NCBI RefSeq assembly: GCF_001667925.1
Contig: NZ_LZJR01000154.1
Coordinates: 1 to 64,000, forward strand
Length of the DNA: 64,000 nt
Origin: Mycobacterium sp. E2479
GTDB taxonomy: Bacteria > Actinomycetota > Actinomycetes > Mycobacteriales > Mycobacteriaceae
Reading direction: 5' to 3'
Shown: positions 1-8,244 of the stretch, piece by piece
Layout of the letters: each line of letters begins with the position of its first letter
Numbering within the stretch: position 1 is the first letter of the stretch
Position numbers and translations under genes: made by a program
Notes under the pieces: model-generated
What the model was told of the DNA's origin: nothing
The model's database searches: none
Seen by the model: the letters and a program-made list of their open reading frames with translations, nothing else

Positions 1-93
1 CGCATCCGGCTGCTCGCCGGCTCCGCTGCCGGCGGACGAGTCAGCCTTTTCGTCATGGCCACCCTCGCCGAAGCCGCCGCCGGGAGCTGTCAT
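1..93 (-). CDS. N-terminus of Rv1233c-type conserved membrane protein (partial)
   Basis: Thirty-one codons are visible before the window edge, starting at the ATG whose complement lies at 91-93. The visible peptide is Gly/Ala/Asp/Glu-rich and disordered (MTAPGGGFGEGG...). This resembles the low-complexity N-terminus that I recall for Rv1233c, a mycobacterial membrane protein whose transmembrane part would lie outside the window. It is divergent from the gene at 333. A TANNNT -10 sits 7 nt before the ATG, so translation is probably leaderless. Function is unknown; the assignment rests on position and the start of the protein only. Confidence 0.6.
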   Translation of the reverse strand, partial: MTAPGGGFGEGGHDEKADSSAGSGAGEQPDA

Positions 94-100
94 GGTGTTC

Positions 101-106
101 AACCTA
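101..106 (-). promoter_or_regulatory. -10 element of a leaderless transcript (Rv1233c-type gene)
   Basis: On the minus strand TAGGTT is followed by GAACACC and then the ATG, a 7-nt gap that puts transcription start at or next to the start codon. The same hexamer occurs on the plus strand at 278-283, about 50 nt before the gene at 333, and could be the -10 of that divergent gene. Confidence 0.45.
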
Positions 107-332
107 GCCCATCCGCAGGTGGCCGGCGCCGCCGCGAATCGCCGACGGGGCACACGAAGATGCCGTGACGTGTCCAGCGTCGGCCGGACGGAAACCTCGG
201 CTCGTCGTGGCAGCGGCGTCCGACAAAACGCACGGCACGGCGCGTCGCGTTTGCGCAGGTGGTGAAAGGTCGGTGGATAGGTTGGCAGGCCTGAGATGAA
301 ATGACGCCCGAGGCGGAGGACAATGAGCGGCG

Positions 333-857
333 ATGACTAATTCTTTCCAGCCTGGGCAGGTTCCCGGCGCAACGCCACCGGGTGCGCCGGGGCGCCGTGG
401 GACGCCCGGACTGCCGACGCCGCCGCGGGGTTGGCCGGTCGGGTCGTATCCCACCTACGCCGAGGCGCAGCGCGCCGTCGACTACTTGTCCGACCAGCAA
501 TTCCCGGTGCAGCAGGTGACCATCGTCGGTGTCGACCTGATGCAGGTGGAGCGAGTCACCGGCAGGCTGACGTGGCCGAAGGTGCTCGGCGGCGGCGTGC
601 TGAGCGGGGCGTGGCTGGGGTTGTTCATCGGGCTCGTGCTGGGCTTCTTCAGCCCGAACCCGTGGGGGGCGCTGGCCACGGGTCTGGTCGCCGGTATCTT
701 CTTCGGACTGATCACTTCGGCCGTTCCTTACTCGATGGCGCGCGGCACACGGGATTTCAGCTCGACCATGCAGTTGGTGGCCGGACGCTATGACGTGCTC
801 TGTGATCCGCAAAACGCAGAGAAGGCGCGGGACCTGTTGGCGCGCTTGGCGATTTGA
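333..857 (+). CDS. Rv1234-type small membrane protein with general-stress (YflT-like) domain
   Basis: The protein has 174 residues. Residues 1-35 are Pro/Gly-rich, 38-80 form the GSYPTYAEAQRAVDYL...VTIVGVDL segment seen in heat/general-stress YflT-type domains, and two hydrophobic segments follow at about 84-106 and 111-133. A soluble tail with YDVLC ends the protein. It is probably an inner-membrane protein of unknown role. A GGAGG lies at 315-319, but the ATG at 323 nearest to it opens only a five-codon frame (MSGDD-stop) that ends over the start of this gene, so the ATG at 333 is used here. lpqY follows after 24 nt, so co-transcription is possible. Confidence 0.8.
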   Translation: MTNSFQPGQVPGATPPGAPGRRGTPGLPTPPRGWPVGSYPTYAEAQRAVDYLSDQQFPVQQVTIVGVDLMQVERVTGRLTWPKVLGGGVLSGAWLGLFIGLVLGFFSPNPWGALATGLVAGIFFGLITSAVPYSMARGTRDFSSTMQLVAGRYDVLCDPQNAEKARDLLARLAI

Positions 858-881
858 GTCGCGCGCGAGAGGTGTGAATTA

Positions 882-2294
882 GTGGTGAGTCGGCGCGGGC
901 GCGTGCGCCGGATGGGCGCTATCGCGCTGGCGACGGCGATCATCGCGGCGGCGGTATCGGCGTGCGGATCGGAAAGTCGCGGGCTGGTCATCAGCTTCTA
1001 CACAACGGCCGCCGACGGTGCGACGTTCACCGCGGTGGCCCAGGACTGCACCAGGCAATTCAACGGCCGCTTCGCCATTCGGCAGATCAGTCTGCCGCGG
1101 GCTCCCGGCGAACAGCGCTTGCAGCTGGCCCGGAGGCTGACCGGACGCGACCGCACACTGGACGTGATGTCGCTGGACGTGGTGTGGACGGCCGAGTTCG
1201 CCGAGGCCGGTTGGGCGTTGCCGTTGTCCGCCGATCCCGAAGGGCGAGCCGAGGCCGACGCCACGGTCGACACGCTGCCGGGCCCCTTGTCGACGGCGCG
1301 CTGGCAAGGCAAGCTGTTCGGAGCACCCGTCACCACGAACACCGAATTGCTCTGGTATCGGCCTGATTTGGTGACTCAGCCGCCGCGAACCTGGGACGGC
1401 ATGGTATCTGAGGCCGCCAGATTGCACGATGCGGGGCAGCCCAGCTGGATCGGCGTGCAGGCCAACGAGGGCGAAGGTCTGGTGGTCTGGTTCAACACGC
1501 TGCTGGTGAGCGGTGGCGGTCAGGTCCTCTCCGAGGATGGTCGCCGCGTCACGCTCACCGATACGCCGTTGCATCGCGCGGCCACCATCAACGCGCTGCG
1601 CATCCTCAAGTCGGTGGCCATCGCGCCCGGAGCCGATCCGTCGATCAGCCGAACCGACGAGAGCACTGCTCGGTTGGCGCTGGAACAAGGTCGGGCCGCG
1701 CTCGCGGTCAACTGGCCGTACGCGCTGGCGTCCATGCTGGAGAATGCGGTGAAGGGCGGGGTGCCCTTCCTGCCGCTCAACCGGGATCCGAAGCTGGCCG
1801 GCACCATCAACGACGCCGGGACATTCGTGCCGAACGACCAGCAGTTCCGTATCGCATATGAAGCCAGCCAGAAAGTCTTCGGCTTCGCGCCGTATCCCGG
1901 TGTGGCACCGGGCCGTCCGGCAAAGGTGACGATCGGCGGCGCAAACCTGGCGGTGGCCAGCACCACCCGTCACCGCGCCGAAGCATTCGAAGCCATCCGC
2001 TGCCTGCGAAGTCTGCAACATCAGAAGTACGTTTCGATCGAGGGCGGCCTGCCGCCGGTGCGCAGCTCGTTGTATTCCGATCCGCAATTCCAGAGCAAAT
2101 ATCCGATGTACACCATCATCCGCCGCCAGCTCACTGATGCCGCGGTGCGCCCGGCAACGCCGGTCTACCAGGGTGTGGCCATCCGGCTCGCGGCGACGCT
2201 GAGCCCGATCACAAGGATCGACCCCGAGCGGACCGCCGACGAGCTCAGCACCGAGGTGCAGAAGGCGATCGACGGAAGAGGGCTGCTGCCGTGA
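882..2294 (+). CDS. lpqY: LpqY, trehalose-binding lipoprotein of the LpqY-SugABC importer
   Basis: The 470-residue extracytoplasmic solute-binding lipoprotein of the ABC importer that retrieves trehalose released during mycolyl transfer by antigen-85 enzymes. A basic n-region, hydrophobic core and lipobox VSAC put the lipidated cysteine at residue 28. The mature part has the family-1 binding-protein fold, with GATFTAV, DVVWTAEFAEAGWALPL and APVTTNTELLWYRPDL closely matching Mtb LpqY along the full length. Two adjacent GTG codons (882 and 885) are possible starts. sugA, sugB and sugC follow on the same strand, giving binding protein, two permeases and ATPase in order. Confidence 0.95.
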   Translation: MVSRRGRVRRMGAIALATAIIAAAVSACGSESRGLVISFYTTAADGATFTAVAQDCTRQFNGRFAIRQISLPRAPGEQRLQLARRLTGRDRTLDVMSLDVVWTAEFAEAGWALPLSADPEGRAEADATVDTLPGPLSTARWQGKLFGAPVTTNTELLWYRPDLVTQPPRTWDGMVSEAARLHDAGQPSWIGVQANEGEGLVVWFNTLLVSGGGQVLSEDGRRVTLTDTPLHRAATINALRILKSVAIAPGADPSISRTDESTARLALEQGRAALAVNWPYALASMLENAVKGGVPFLPLNRDPKLAGTINDAGTFVPNDQQFRIAYEASQKVFGFAPYPGVAPGRPAKVTIGGANLAVASTTRHRAEAFEAIRCLRSLQHQKYVSIEGGLPPVRSSLYSDPQFQSKYPMYTIIRRQLTDAAVRPATPVYQGVAIRLAATLSPITRIDPERTADELSTEVQKAIDGRGLLP

Positions 2295-2340
2295 CATGCG
2301 CCGGCGACGATGCAGAGCGACGCGACGAGAAGCGGCGGCT

Positions 2341-3276
2341 ATGACAGTAGTCGATGCCGAAACCGACACCGCGCGAACGTCTTCCGTGCCACCGCGGTGT
2401 CCCGGCCGGCGGGCCGAACAGCGGCTGGCGTTTATTCTGATCGCGCCGGCGTCAGTCTTGATGCTGGCGGTGACGGCGTATCCGATCGGCTACGCGGTGT
2501 GGTTGAGCCTGCAGCGCAACAACCTTGCCGTCCCCGACGACACCGCGTACGTCGGGCTGAACAACTACGTCACGATACTGACCGACCGCTATTGGTGGAC
2601 CGCGTTGGCGGTGACGTTGGCCATCACGGTGGTTTCGGTATCCCTGGAATTCGTGCTGGGTTTGGCGCTGGCACTGGTCATGCACCGCACCGTGGTCGGT
2701 AAGGGCCTGGTCCGCACCGCGGTCCTGATCCCGTACGGCATCGTCACGGTCGTCGCGTCGTACAGCTGGTATTACGCGTGGACGCCAGGAACAGGTTATC
2801 TGGCCAACCTGCTGCCGCGGGGCAGCGCACCACTGACCGATCAGATCCCGTCGTTGGCGATCGTCGTCCTCGCCGAGGTCTGGAAAACAACGCCGTTCAT
2901 GGCGCTGCTGTTGCTGGCCGGCTTGGCGTTGGTCCCGGAAGATCTGCTGAATGCGGCCCAAGTCGACGGGGCCGGCGCGTGGCGGCGGCTGACCGCGGTC
3001 ACGCTGCCGATCATCAAGCCGGCGGTGGTGGTTGCCTTGCTATTCCGGACACTGGACGCGTTTCGCATCTTCGACAACATCTACGTCATCACCAACGGCG
3101 CCAACAACACCGGATCGGTGTCGATGCTGGGATACGACAACCTGTTCAAGGGATTCAACGTCGGGCTTGGCTCTGCCATCAGCGTGCTGATCTTCGTCTG
3201 TGCCGGTCTGATCGCGTGGGTGTTCATCAAGGTGTTCGGCGCGGCGGCCCCCGGAGGTGACAACGATGGCCGCTGA
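2341..3276 (+). CDS. sugA: SugA, permease subunit of trehalose ABC importer
   Basis: A 311-residue MalF-type permease with about six membrane segments, the first at LAFILIAPASVLMLAVTAYPI. The cytoplasmic EAA loop that docks on the ATPase is visible as NAAQVDGAGAWRRLTAVTLP. The frame is open from 2296, but the ATG at 2341 gives the length of Mtb SugA and follows a purine-rich GAGAAGCGG. It begins 46 nt after lpqY and overlaps sugB by 11 nt. SugA pairs with SugB to form the translocation channel. Confidence 0.93.
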   Translation: MTVVDAETDTARTSSVPPRCPGRRAEQRLAFILIAPASVLMLAVTAYPIGYAVWLSLQRNNLAVPDDTAYVGLNNYVTILTDRYWWTALAVTLAITVVSVSLEFVLGLALALVMHRTVVGKGLVRTAVLIPYGIVTVVASYSWYYAWTPGTGYLANLLPRGSAPLTDQIPSLAIVVLAEVWKTTPFMALLLLAGLALVPEDLLNAAQVDGAGAWRRLTAVTLPIIKPAVVVALLFRTLDAFRIFDNIYVITNGANNTGSVSMLGYDNLFKGFNVGLGSAISVLIFVCAGLIAWVFIKVFGAAAPGGDNDGR

Positions 3277-4105
3277 CGGAGCGGGCGCGCGGCGCACCGC
3301 GATCTGGGCCGTTGTCGACACCGTGGTGGCGGTCTATGCGCTACTTCCGGTGCTGTGGATCTTTAGTCTGTCGCTGAAGCCGAGCTCAACTGTCAAAGAC
3401 GGCAACCTGATTCCGTCATCGGCATCCTTGGATAACTATCGCGGCATCTTTCGCGGCGACTTTTTCAGCTCGGCGCTGCTCAACTCCCTCGGGATCGGGT
3501 TGATCACCACCGTGATCGCGGTGGTGCTCGGTGCGATGGCGGCGTACGCCATTGCCCGGCTGGCCTTTCCAGGCAAGCGATTGCTCGTCGGGGCCACCCT
3601 GTTGATCACCATGTTTCCCGCGATCTCACTCGTGACGCCGTTGTTCAACATCGAACGATTCATCGGCTTGTTCGATACCTGGCCGGGCCTGATTCTGCCG
3701 TACATCACCTTCGCACTGCCGTTGGCGATCTACACGCTGTCGGCCTTTTTCCGCGAGATCCCTTGGGATCTGGAGAAGGCGGCGAAAATGGACGGCGCCA
3801 CACCGGCTCAGGCGTTCCGCAAGGTGATCGTGCCACTGGCGGCCCCCGGCGTGGTGACGGCGGCGATCCTGGTATTCATCTTCGCCTGGAACGATCTGCT
3901 GCTGGCGTTGACGCTGACAGCCACCAAAGCGGCCATCACCGCGCCGGTGGCAATCGTGAACTTCAGCGGCAGTTCGCAGTTCGAGGAGCCGACGGGATCG
4001 ATCGCAGCCGGCGCCGTCGTGATTACGGTCCCCATCATCGTTTTTGTTTTAATCTTCCAACGACGAATCGTCGCCGGGTTGACCTCTGGCGCCGTGAAGG
4101 GATAA
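3266..4105 (+). CDS. sugB: SugB, permease subunit of trehalose ABC importer
   Basis: A 279-residue MalG-type permease. The EAA loop reads EKAAKMDGATPAQAFRKVIVP, and the C-terminus (QRRIVAGLTSGAVKG) is typical of sugar-importer MalG subunits. GGAGG at 3253-3257 is well spaced for the ATG at 3266; the GTG at 3257 lies inside that ribosome site and is unlikely. The overlap with the end of sugA points to translational coupling. sugC starts 4 nt after the stop. Confidence 0.93.
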   Translation: MAADGAGARRTAIWAVVDTVVAVYALLPVLWIFSLSLKPSSTVKDGNLIPSSASLDNYRGIFRGDFFSSALLNSLGIGLITTVIAVVLGAMAAYAIARLAFPGKRLLVGATLLITMFPAISLVTPLFNIERFIGLFDTWPGLILPYITFALPLAIYTLSAFFREIPWDLEKAAKMDGATPAQAFRKVIVPLAAPGVVTAAILVFIFAWNDLLLALTLTATKAAITAPVAIVNFSGSSQFEEPTGSIAAGAVVITVPIIVFVLIFQRRIVAGLTSGAVKG

Positions 4106-4109
4106 CTCG

Positions 4110-5288
4110 ATGGCCGAGATCGTGCTGGACCATGTCAGCAAGAGTTACCCCGGTGGCGCCACGGCGGTGCATGACCTCAACCTCACCATCGCCGACGGCG
4201 AATTTTTGATCCTGGTGGGCCCTTCGGGCTGCGGGAAGACCACCACGCTTAACATGATTGCGGGGCTGGAGGACATCTCGTCCGGCGAGCTGCGCATCGG
4301 CGGCGAACGGGTGAACGAGAAGGCCCCCAAAGACCGCGACATTGCGATGGTGTTCCAGTCCTATGCGCTATACCCACACATGACGGTGCGGCAGAACATC
4401 GCGTTTCCCTTGACGCTGGCCAAGATGAAGAAGTCTGAGATCGCGCAGAAGGTCGAGGAAACAGCGAAAACCCTTGACCTGACGGAACTTTTGGATCGTA
4501 AGCCGTCGCAATTGTCGGGCGGGCAGCGGCAGCGGGTGGCGATGGGTCGGGCCATCGTACGGCATCCCAAAGCGTTTCTGATGGACGAGCCGCTGTCCAA
4601 CCTGGACGCGAAGTTGCGGGTCCAGATGCGCGGCGAGATCGCCAGGCTGCAAAAGAGGCTGGGCACCACAACGGTCTACGTCACGCATGACCAGACCGAG
4701 GCCATGACACTAGGCGATCGCGTGGTGGTGATGCATTCCGGTGTTGCGCAACAGATCGGCGCGCCAGACGAGCTGTACGAGCATCCGGCCAACCTGTTCG
4801 TCGCCGGGTTCATCGGTTCGCCGGCGATGAATTTCTTCCCGGCCTCACTGACGCCCGTCGGGCTCAAGCTGCCATTTGGCGAGGTGGTGCTGGCGCCGGA
4901 AATCCAAGAGGTGGTCGCCCGGCATCCGGAACCCGCTAACGTCATCGTCGGCGTGCGGCCCGAGCATCTGTCCGACGCTGGATTGATCGATGGTTACCAG
5001 CGCATCAGGGCGCTGACCTTTCAGGTGAAGATCGACTTGGTCGAGTCGCTGGGCGCGGACAAGTACATTTACTTCTCCACCGCGGCGTGGGCGGCACACT
5101 CTGCCCAGTTGGACGAGCTGGCGGCCGAGTCGGAAGGCCATAAAGACCAGTTCGTGGCAAGGGTTCCCGCCGAATCGAAGGCGGCCATCGGGCAATCGAT
5201 CGAATTGGCCTTAGACACGACCAAGCTGGTGGTCTTCGATGCGGATTCCGGGGCTAACTTGACCATCGCGCCGTCGGGGACACCGTGA
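4110..5288 (+). CDS. sugC: SugC, ATPase subunit of trehalose ABC importer
   Basis: The 392-residue MalK-type ATPase that powers LpqY-SugAB. Walker A GPSGCGKT is at 37-44, the Q-loop in VFQSYALYPH, signature LSGGQRQR at 135-142, Walker B AFLMDE at 155-160 and the switch histidine in VTHDQTEA. From about residue 240 there is a C-terminal TOBE/MOI-type domain (VRPEHL, SLGADKYIYF). In Mtb this transporter is needed for virulence (known for the family). The stop codon overlaps the GTG of the next gene, so the operon continues. Confidence 0.95.
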   Translation: MAEIVLDHVSKSYPGGATAVHDLNLTIADGEFLILVGPSGCGKTTTLNMIAGLEDISSGELRIGGERVNEKAPKDRDIAMVFQSYALYPHMTVRQNIAFPLTLAKMKKSEIAQKVEETAKTLDLTELLDRKPSQLSGGQRQRVAMGRAIVRHPKAFLMDEPLSNLDAKLRVQMRGEIARLQKRLGTTTVYVTHDQTEAMTLGDRVVVMHSGVAQQIGAPDELYEHPANLFVAGFIGSPAMNFFPASLTPVGLKLPFGEVVLAPEIQEVVARHPEPANVIVGVRPEHLSDAGLIDGYQRIRALTFQVKIDLVESLGADKYIYFSTAAWAAHSAQLDELAAESEGHKDQFVARVPAESKAAIGQSIELALDTTKLVVFDADSGANLTIAPSGTP

Positions 5289-5872
5289 CGCTGGGTCGAG
5301 TGCGCGCGCATCTGCAGGCTCACTTCACCGACGCCGACCCCGAAGCGGCGAGTGTGACATTTCTGGGCACCGAGACCATCGAGGTGTTGCGTTTCCGGGA
5401 GCCGGACACGACGGTGCACTACGTCACGCTGGGCTGCTCGCGCCACCCGATGACCGAACCGACGCTTGACATCAGCGATCCGTTGCGCGGTCCGCGCGCC
5501 GAAATCGTGCTTCAGTTGCGCGATCCCGGTCCGGTCTCCGGCATCGCCCGCAGCCTGGCGATCCTGGCGGCGACGCCGACGGTCGAAGGTGTGGTGCTGT
5601 GCGCCGACGCGCTGGTCGATCTCGGCTCACCGCTGTGGGCATCCCCGTCGTCGCGGGTGCCCTTCACCGCTGTCTTGTTGGGCCGCAGTGGGATTCGCGA
5701 TCTGCCGCTGGACCCGCCCCGGGACCCGGTGCAGTTTCTGTCGGCCACCCCCATCACTGCCACCGAAGCGGCGTGGGTGCGGCTCAAGGGTGCCGATGCG
5801 ATGCGTCAAGCGTGGGACAACGACGGCGTCGACGTGCTGAATCCGAATCGTCCGGCCGCACAGCCCGATTGA
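5285..5872 (+). CDS. SUFU (suppressor-of-fused) domain protein coupled to sugC
   Basis: A 195-residue soluble protein. The pattern VHYVTLGCSRHPM, AEIVLQL, VPFTAVLLGRSG, VQFLSATPITATEAAWVRLKG fits the bacterial suppressor-of-fused domain family, whose bacterial role is unknown and is sometimes tied to toxin immunity or protein binding. The GTG start overlaps the sugC stop (GTGA), so it is translated as part of the trehalose operon. I do not recall a counterpart between sugC and corA in Mtb. There is no signal peptide or membrane segment. Family assignment is moderately firm; function is open. Confidence 0.7.
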   Translation: MTLGRVRAHLQAHFTDADPEAASVTFLGTETIEVLRFREPDTTVHYVTLGCSRHPMTEPTLDISDPLRGPRAEIVLQLRDPGPVSGIARSLAILAATPTVEGVVLCADALVDLGSPLWASPSSRVPFTAVLLGRSGIRDLPLDPPRDPVQFLSATPITATEAAWVRLKGADAMRQAWDNDGVDVLNPNRPAAQPD

Positions 5873-5891
5873 CTCCGCTCCAGCGCGCGGC

Positions 5892-6992
5892 CTAGAGCCA
5901 GTTGTTGCGCCGGAACTGGAAGTACAGGCCCACACAAGCGGCCGTCATCAAGGCGATGATCCCCGGGTACCCCCACGTCCAGTTGAGCTCGGGCATGAAA
6001 CGGAAGTTCATCCCGTAAATGGCGGCGACCATGGTGGGCACCGCCAAAATACCGGCCCAGGCCGCCATCTTGCGCATGTCGTTGTTCTGCTGCATCCCGA
6101 CCCGGGCCAATGCCGCCTGAATCAGCGAGTTGAGCATGTCGTCGTAGCTTGCGATCTGGTCGGCGGCCTCGGAGTGGTGGTCGACCACGTCGCGCAGATA
6201 GCGTCGCACCTCTTTGGAGATCACATCTTTGTTGTCCGTCTGGATGCGGTGGAAGGCGGCCGACAGCGGATTGACGCAGCGGCGCAGTTCGACGACCTCG
6301 CGCTTGAGCAGGTAGATCGGCTCGACGTCGATCTTGCTGCCCGGCGCGAACGCGATCGCCTCGATGCTGTCGATGTCGGACAACATCAGACTGCTCACCT
6401 CGAGGTAGTGGTCTACCACGTGGTCGGCGATCGCGTGCAACACCGCGTAGGGGCCCAACTGCATCTGAGCGGGGTCGTCGTCCATCCGCTTGCGCACCTC
6501 GGACAGTCCGCCATGCTCGCCGTGTCGCACGGTGACCACGAAATCCTTGCCGACGAAGACCATGATCTCGCCGGTCTCGACGATCTCGCGGGCCAGCACC
6601 ACCGATTCGTGGGGGACGTAGTTGACGGTCTTGAGGACCAGGAACAAGGTGTCGTCGTAGCGTTCGACTTTCGGCCGCTGATGGGCGCACACGGCGTCTT
6701 CCACGGCCAGCGGATGCAGCCCGAACACATCGGCCACTTCCTGCATCTCGGACTGGTTGGGTTCGCGCAATCCGACCCAGACGAATCCGTCGTGCCCCAG
6801 CGCTTCGATTTCGCGCACCTTATCCAGCGCGGCCGCGTAACCGAGTTTGCCGGGCAACCGGTGGCCGTCTTCGTAGACGGCGCAGTCAACCAGCGTCTCG
6901 TTGGGCGGTTTTGGGGCCGGGACCGGCTTGGCGTGCGGCTCGTGCGCAACGGGTCGAAGCGCTTCGGGCAAGGCGTCGAATCCCTGGAACAC
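5892..6992 (-). CDS. corA: CorA-family Mg2+/Co2+ transporter
   Basis: A 366-residue protein, the same length that I recall for Mtb CorA. A large N-terminal cytoplasmic domain is followed by two C-terminal membrane segments. The signature YGMN is at about 326-329, and the periplasmic loop FRFMPELNW follows it. The channel is a pentamer conducting divalent cations. The frame is open to an ATG at 7037, but the GTG at 6992 is preferred: GGGAGGTG lies about 5 nt upstream, and it reproduces the Mtb N-terminus (M-F-x-GFDALPE). It converges on the SUFU gene with a 19-nt gap and is divergent from mdh. Confidence 0.93.
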   Translation of the reverse strand: MFQGFDALPEALRPVAHEPHAKPVPAPKPPNETLVDCAVYEDGHRLPGKLGYAAALDKVREIEALGHDGFVWVGLREPNQSEMQEVADVFGLHPLAVEDAVCAHQRPKVERYDDTLFLVLKTVNYVPHESVVLAREIVETGEIMVFVGKDFVVTVRHGEHGGLSEVRKRMDDDPAQMQLGPYAVLHAIADHVVDHYLEVSSLMLSDIDSIEAIAFAPGSKIDVEPIYLLKREVVELRRCVNPLSAAFHRIQTDNKDVISKEVRRYLRDVVDHHSEAADQIASYDDMLNSLIQAALARVGMQQNNDMRKMAAWAGILAVPTMVAAIYGMNFRFMPELNWTWGYPGIIALMTAACVGLYFQFRRNNWL

Positions 6993-7104
6993 ATCCACCT
7001 CCCAGCATTGCGCAGGTCCGACCAAGCGGTGGTCCATGGTACGCGTTCCGGCTTTTCAAAGCGCGACCATCAGGTCCCAGAAAGCCCTGGTAGCGGACCG
7101 GAGA

Positions 7105-7132
7105 TTGTCCGTCGAGCGCAGTGCGCTAGTTT
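7105..7132 (+). promoter_or_regulatory. Candidate promoter for mdh
   Basis: TTGTCC (7105-7110) and TAGTTT (7127-7132) are separated by 16 nt and would give a leader of roughly 43 nt ending in AAGGAG (7168-7173). This is motif reading only; the 189-nt corA-mdh gap must hold promoters for both divergent genes. Confidence 0.35.
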
Positions 7133-7181
7133 CGAGCCCAAACCCAAACCTGCACGAACTTCTCCACAAGGAGTAATCGAC

Positions 7182-8171
7182 GTGAGCGCAAGTCCTCTCA
7201 AGGTCGCTGTCACCGGCGCCGCCGGCCAGATCGGCTACAGCCTGTTGTTCCGCCTGGCAAGCGGCTCGTTGCTGGGCGCCGATCGCCCGATCGAGCTGCG
7301 TCTCCTTGAGATCGAGCCCGCCCTCAAGGCGCTGGAGGGCGTCGTGATGGAGCTCGATGACTGCGCGTTCCCATTGCTGTCTGGCGTGGAGATCGGCGCG
7401 GACGCGAACAAGGTCTTCGATGGTGTGAACCTCGCGTTGCTCGTCGGCGCGCGGCCACGCGGCCCGGGCATGGAGCGCAGCGACCTGCTGGAGGCCAACG
7501 GCGCGATCTTCACCGCGCAGGGCAAGGCGCTCAATTCCGTCGCCGCAGACGACGTCCGCATCGGCGTGACGGGCAACCCCGCCAACACCAACGCGCTGAT
7601 CGCGCTGAGCAACGCTCCCGACATCCCGAAGGAGCGGTTCTCCGCGCTGACCCGCCTGGATCACAACCGGGCGATCTCGCAGCTGGCCAAGAAGACCGGC
7701 GCCCCGGTCACCGACATCAAGAAGATGACCATCTGGGGCAACCACTCGGCCACCCAATACCCCGACATCTTCCACGCCGAGGTCGGCGGCAAGAACGCCG
7801 CTGAGGTGGTCAACGACCAGAACTGGATCGAGAATGACTTCATCCCGACGGTCGCCAAGCGCGGCGCGGCGATCATCGACGCGCGCGGCGCCTCCTCGGC
7901 CGCCTCGGCCGCCTCGGCCACCGTCGACGCCGCCCGGTCCTGGTTGCTGGGCAGCCCGGACGGCGACTGGGTGTCGATGGCGGTCTTCTCCGACGGCTCG
8001 TACGGCGTGCCCGAGGGGATCGTCTCGTCGTTCCCGGTGACCACCAAGGACGGCAACTGGTCGATCGTGCAGGGGCTGGACATCGACGAGTTCTCCCGCG
8101 GCCGCATCGACAAGACCACCGCCGAGCTGGTCGACGAGCGCAACGCGGTTACTGAGCTGAAGCTGATCTGA
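7182..8171 (+). CDS. mdh: Malate dehydrogenase
   Basis: The 329-residue NAD-dependent malate dehydrogenase of the TCA cycle, interconverting malate and oxaloacetate in the cytosol. The nucleotide-binding loop GAAGQIGYSL is near residue 11, the substrate arginines lie in ARPRGPGMERSDLL, and the catalytic His is in IWGNHSATQYPD. The frame is open far upstream, but the GTG at 7182 has AAGGAG at 7168-7173 and gives the family length. The malic-enzyme gene follows after 73 nt with its own promoter, so two malate-consuming enzymes are side by side. Confidence 0.96.
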   Translation: MSASPLKVAVTGAAGQIGYSLLFRLASGSLLGADRPIELRLLEIEPALKALEGVVMELDDCAFPLLSGVEIGADANKVFDGVNLALLVGARPRGPGMERSDLLEANGAIFTAQGKALNSVAADDVRIGVTGNPANTNALIALSNAPDIPKERFSALTRLDHNRAISQLAKKTGAPVTDIKKMTIWGNHSATQYPDIFHAEVGGKNAAEVVNDQNWIENDFIPTVAKRGAAIIDARGASSAASAASATVDAARSWLLGSPDGDWVSMAVFSDGSYGVPEGIVSSFPVTTKDGNWSIVQGLDIDEFSRGRIDKTTAELVDERNAVTELKLI

Positions 8172-8231
8172 TCACCGCGGGTCGGCTGGTATGACCCACA
8201 TCACCAATTAGGGCTACTAATGGGTAGTCAG

Positions 8232-8237
8232 TACGCT
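8232..8237 (+). promoter_or_regulatory. -10 element of a leaderless transcript (malic enzyme)
   Basis: TACGCT is followed by 7 nt and then the GTG start at 8245, with no purine-rich ribosome site between. The same hexamer at the same kind of spacing precedes amiB2. Confidence 0.5.
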
Positions 8238-8244
8238 GAAGCGC

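Noticed and set aside
323..340. Five-codon ORF (MSGDD) overlapping the start of the gene at 333
   Set aside because: Too short to support; probably chance, although its ATG is better placed for the GGAGG site than the gene start.
879..2369. A 496-codon open frame on the minus strand across lpqY
   Set aside because: It is antisense to a full-length recognised lipoprotein gene; its product is Arg/His/Gln-rich with no domain, as expected for a shadow frame in high-GC DNA.
6174..7181. Plus-strand open frame running into mdh, suggesting an N-terminally extended 665-residue protein
   Set aside because: The upstream part is antisense to corA and unlike any MDH; a ribosome site at 7168 and family length support the GTG at 7182.
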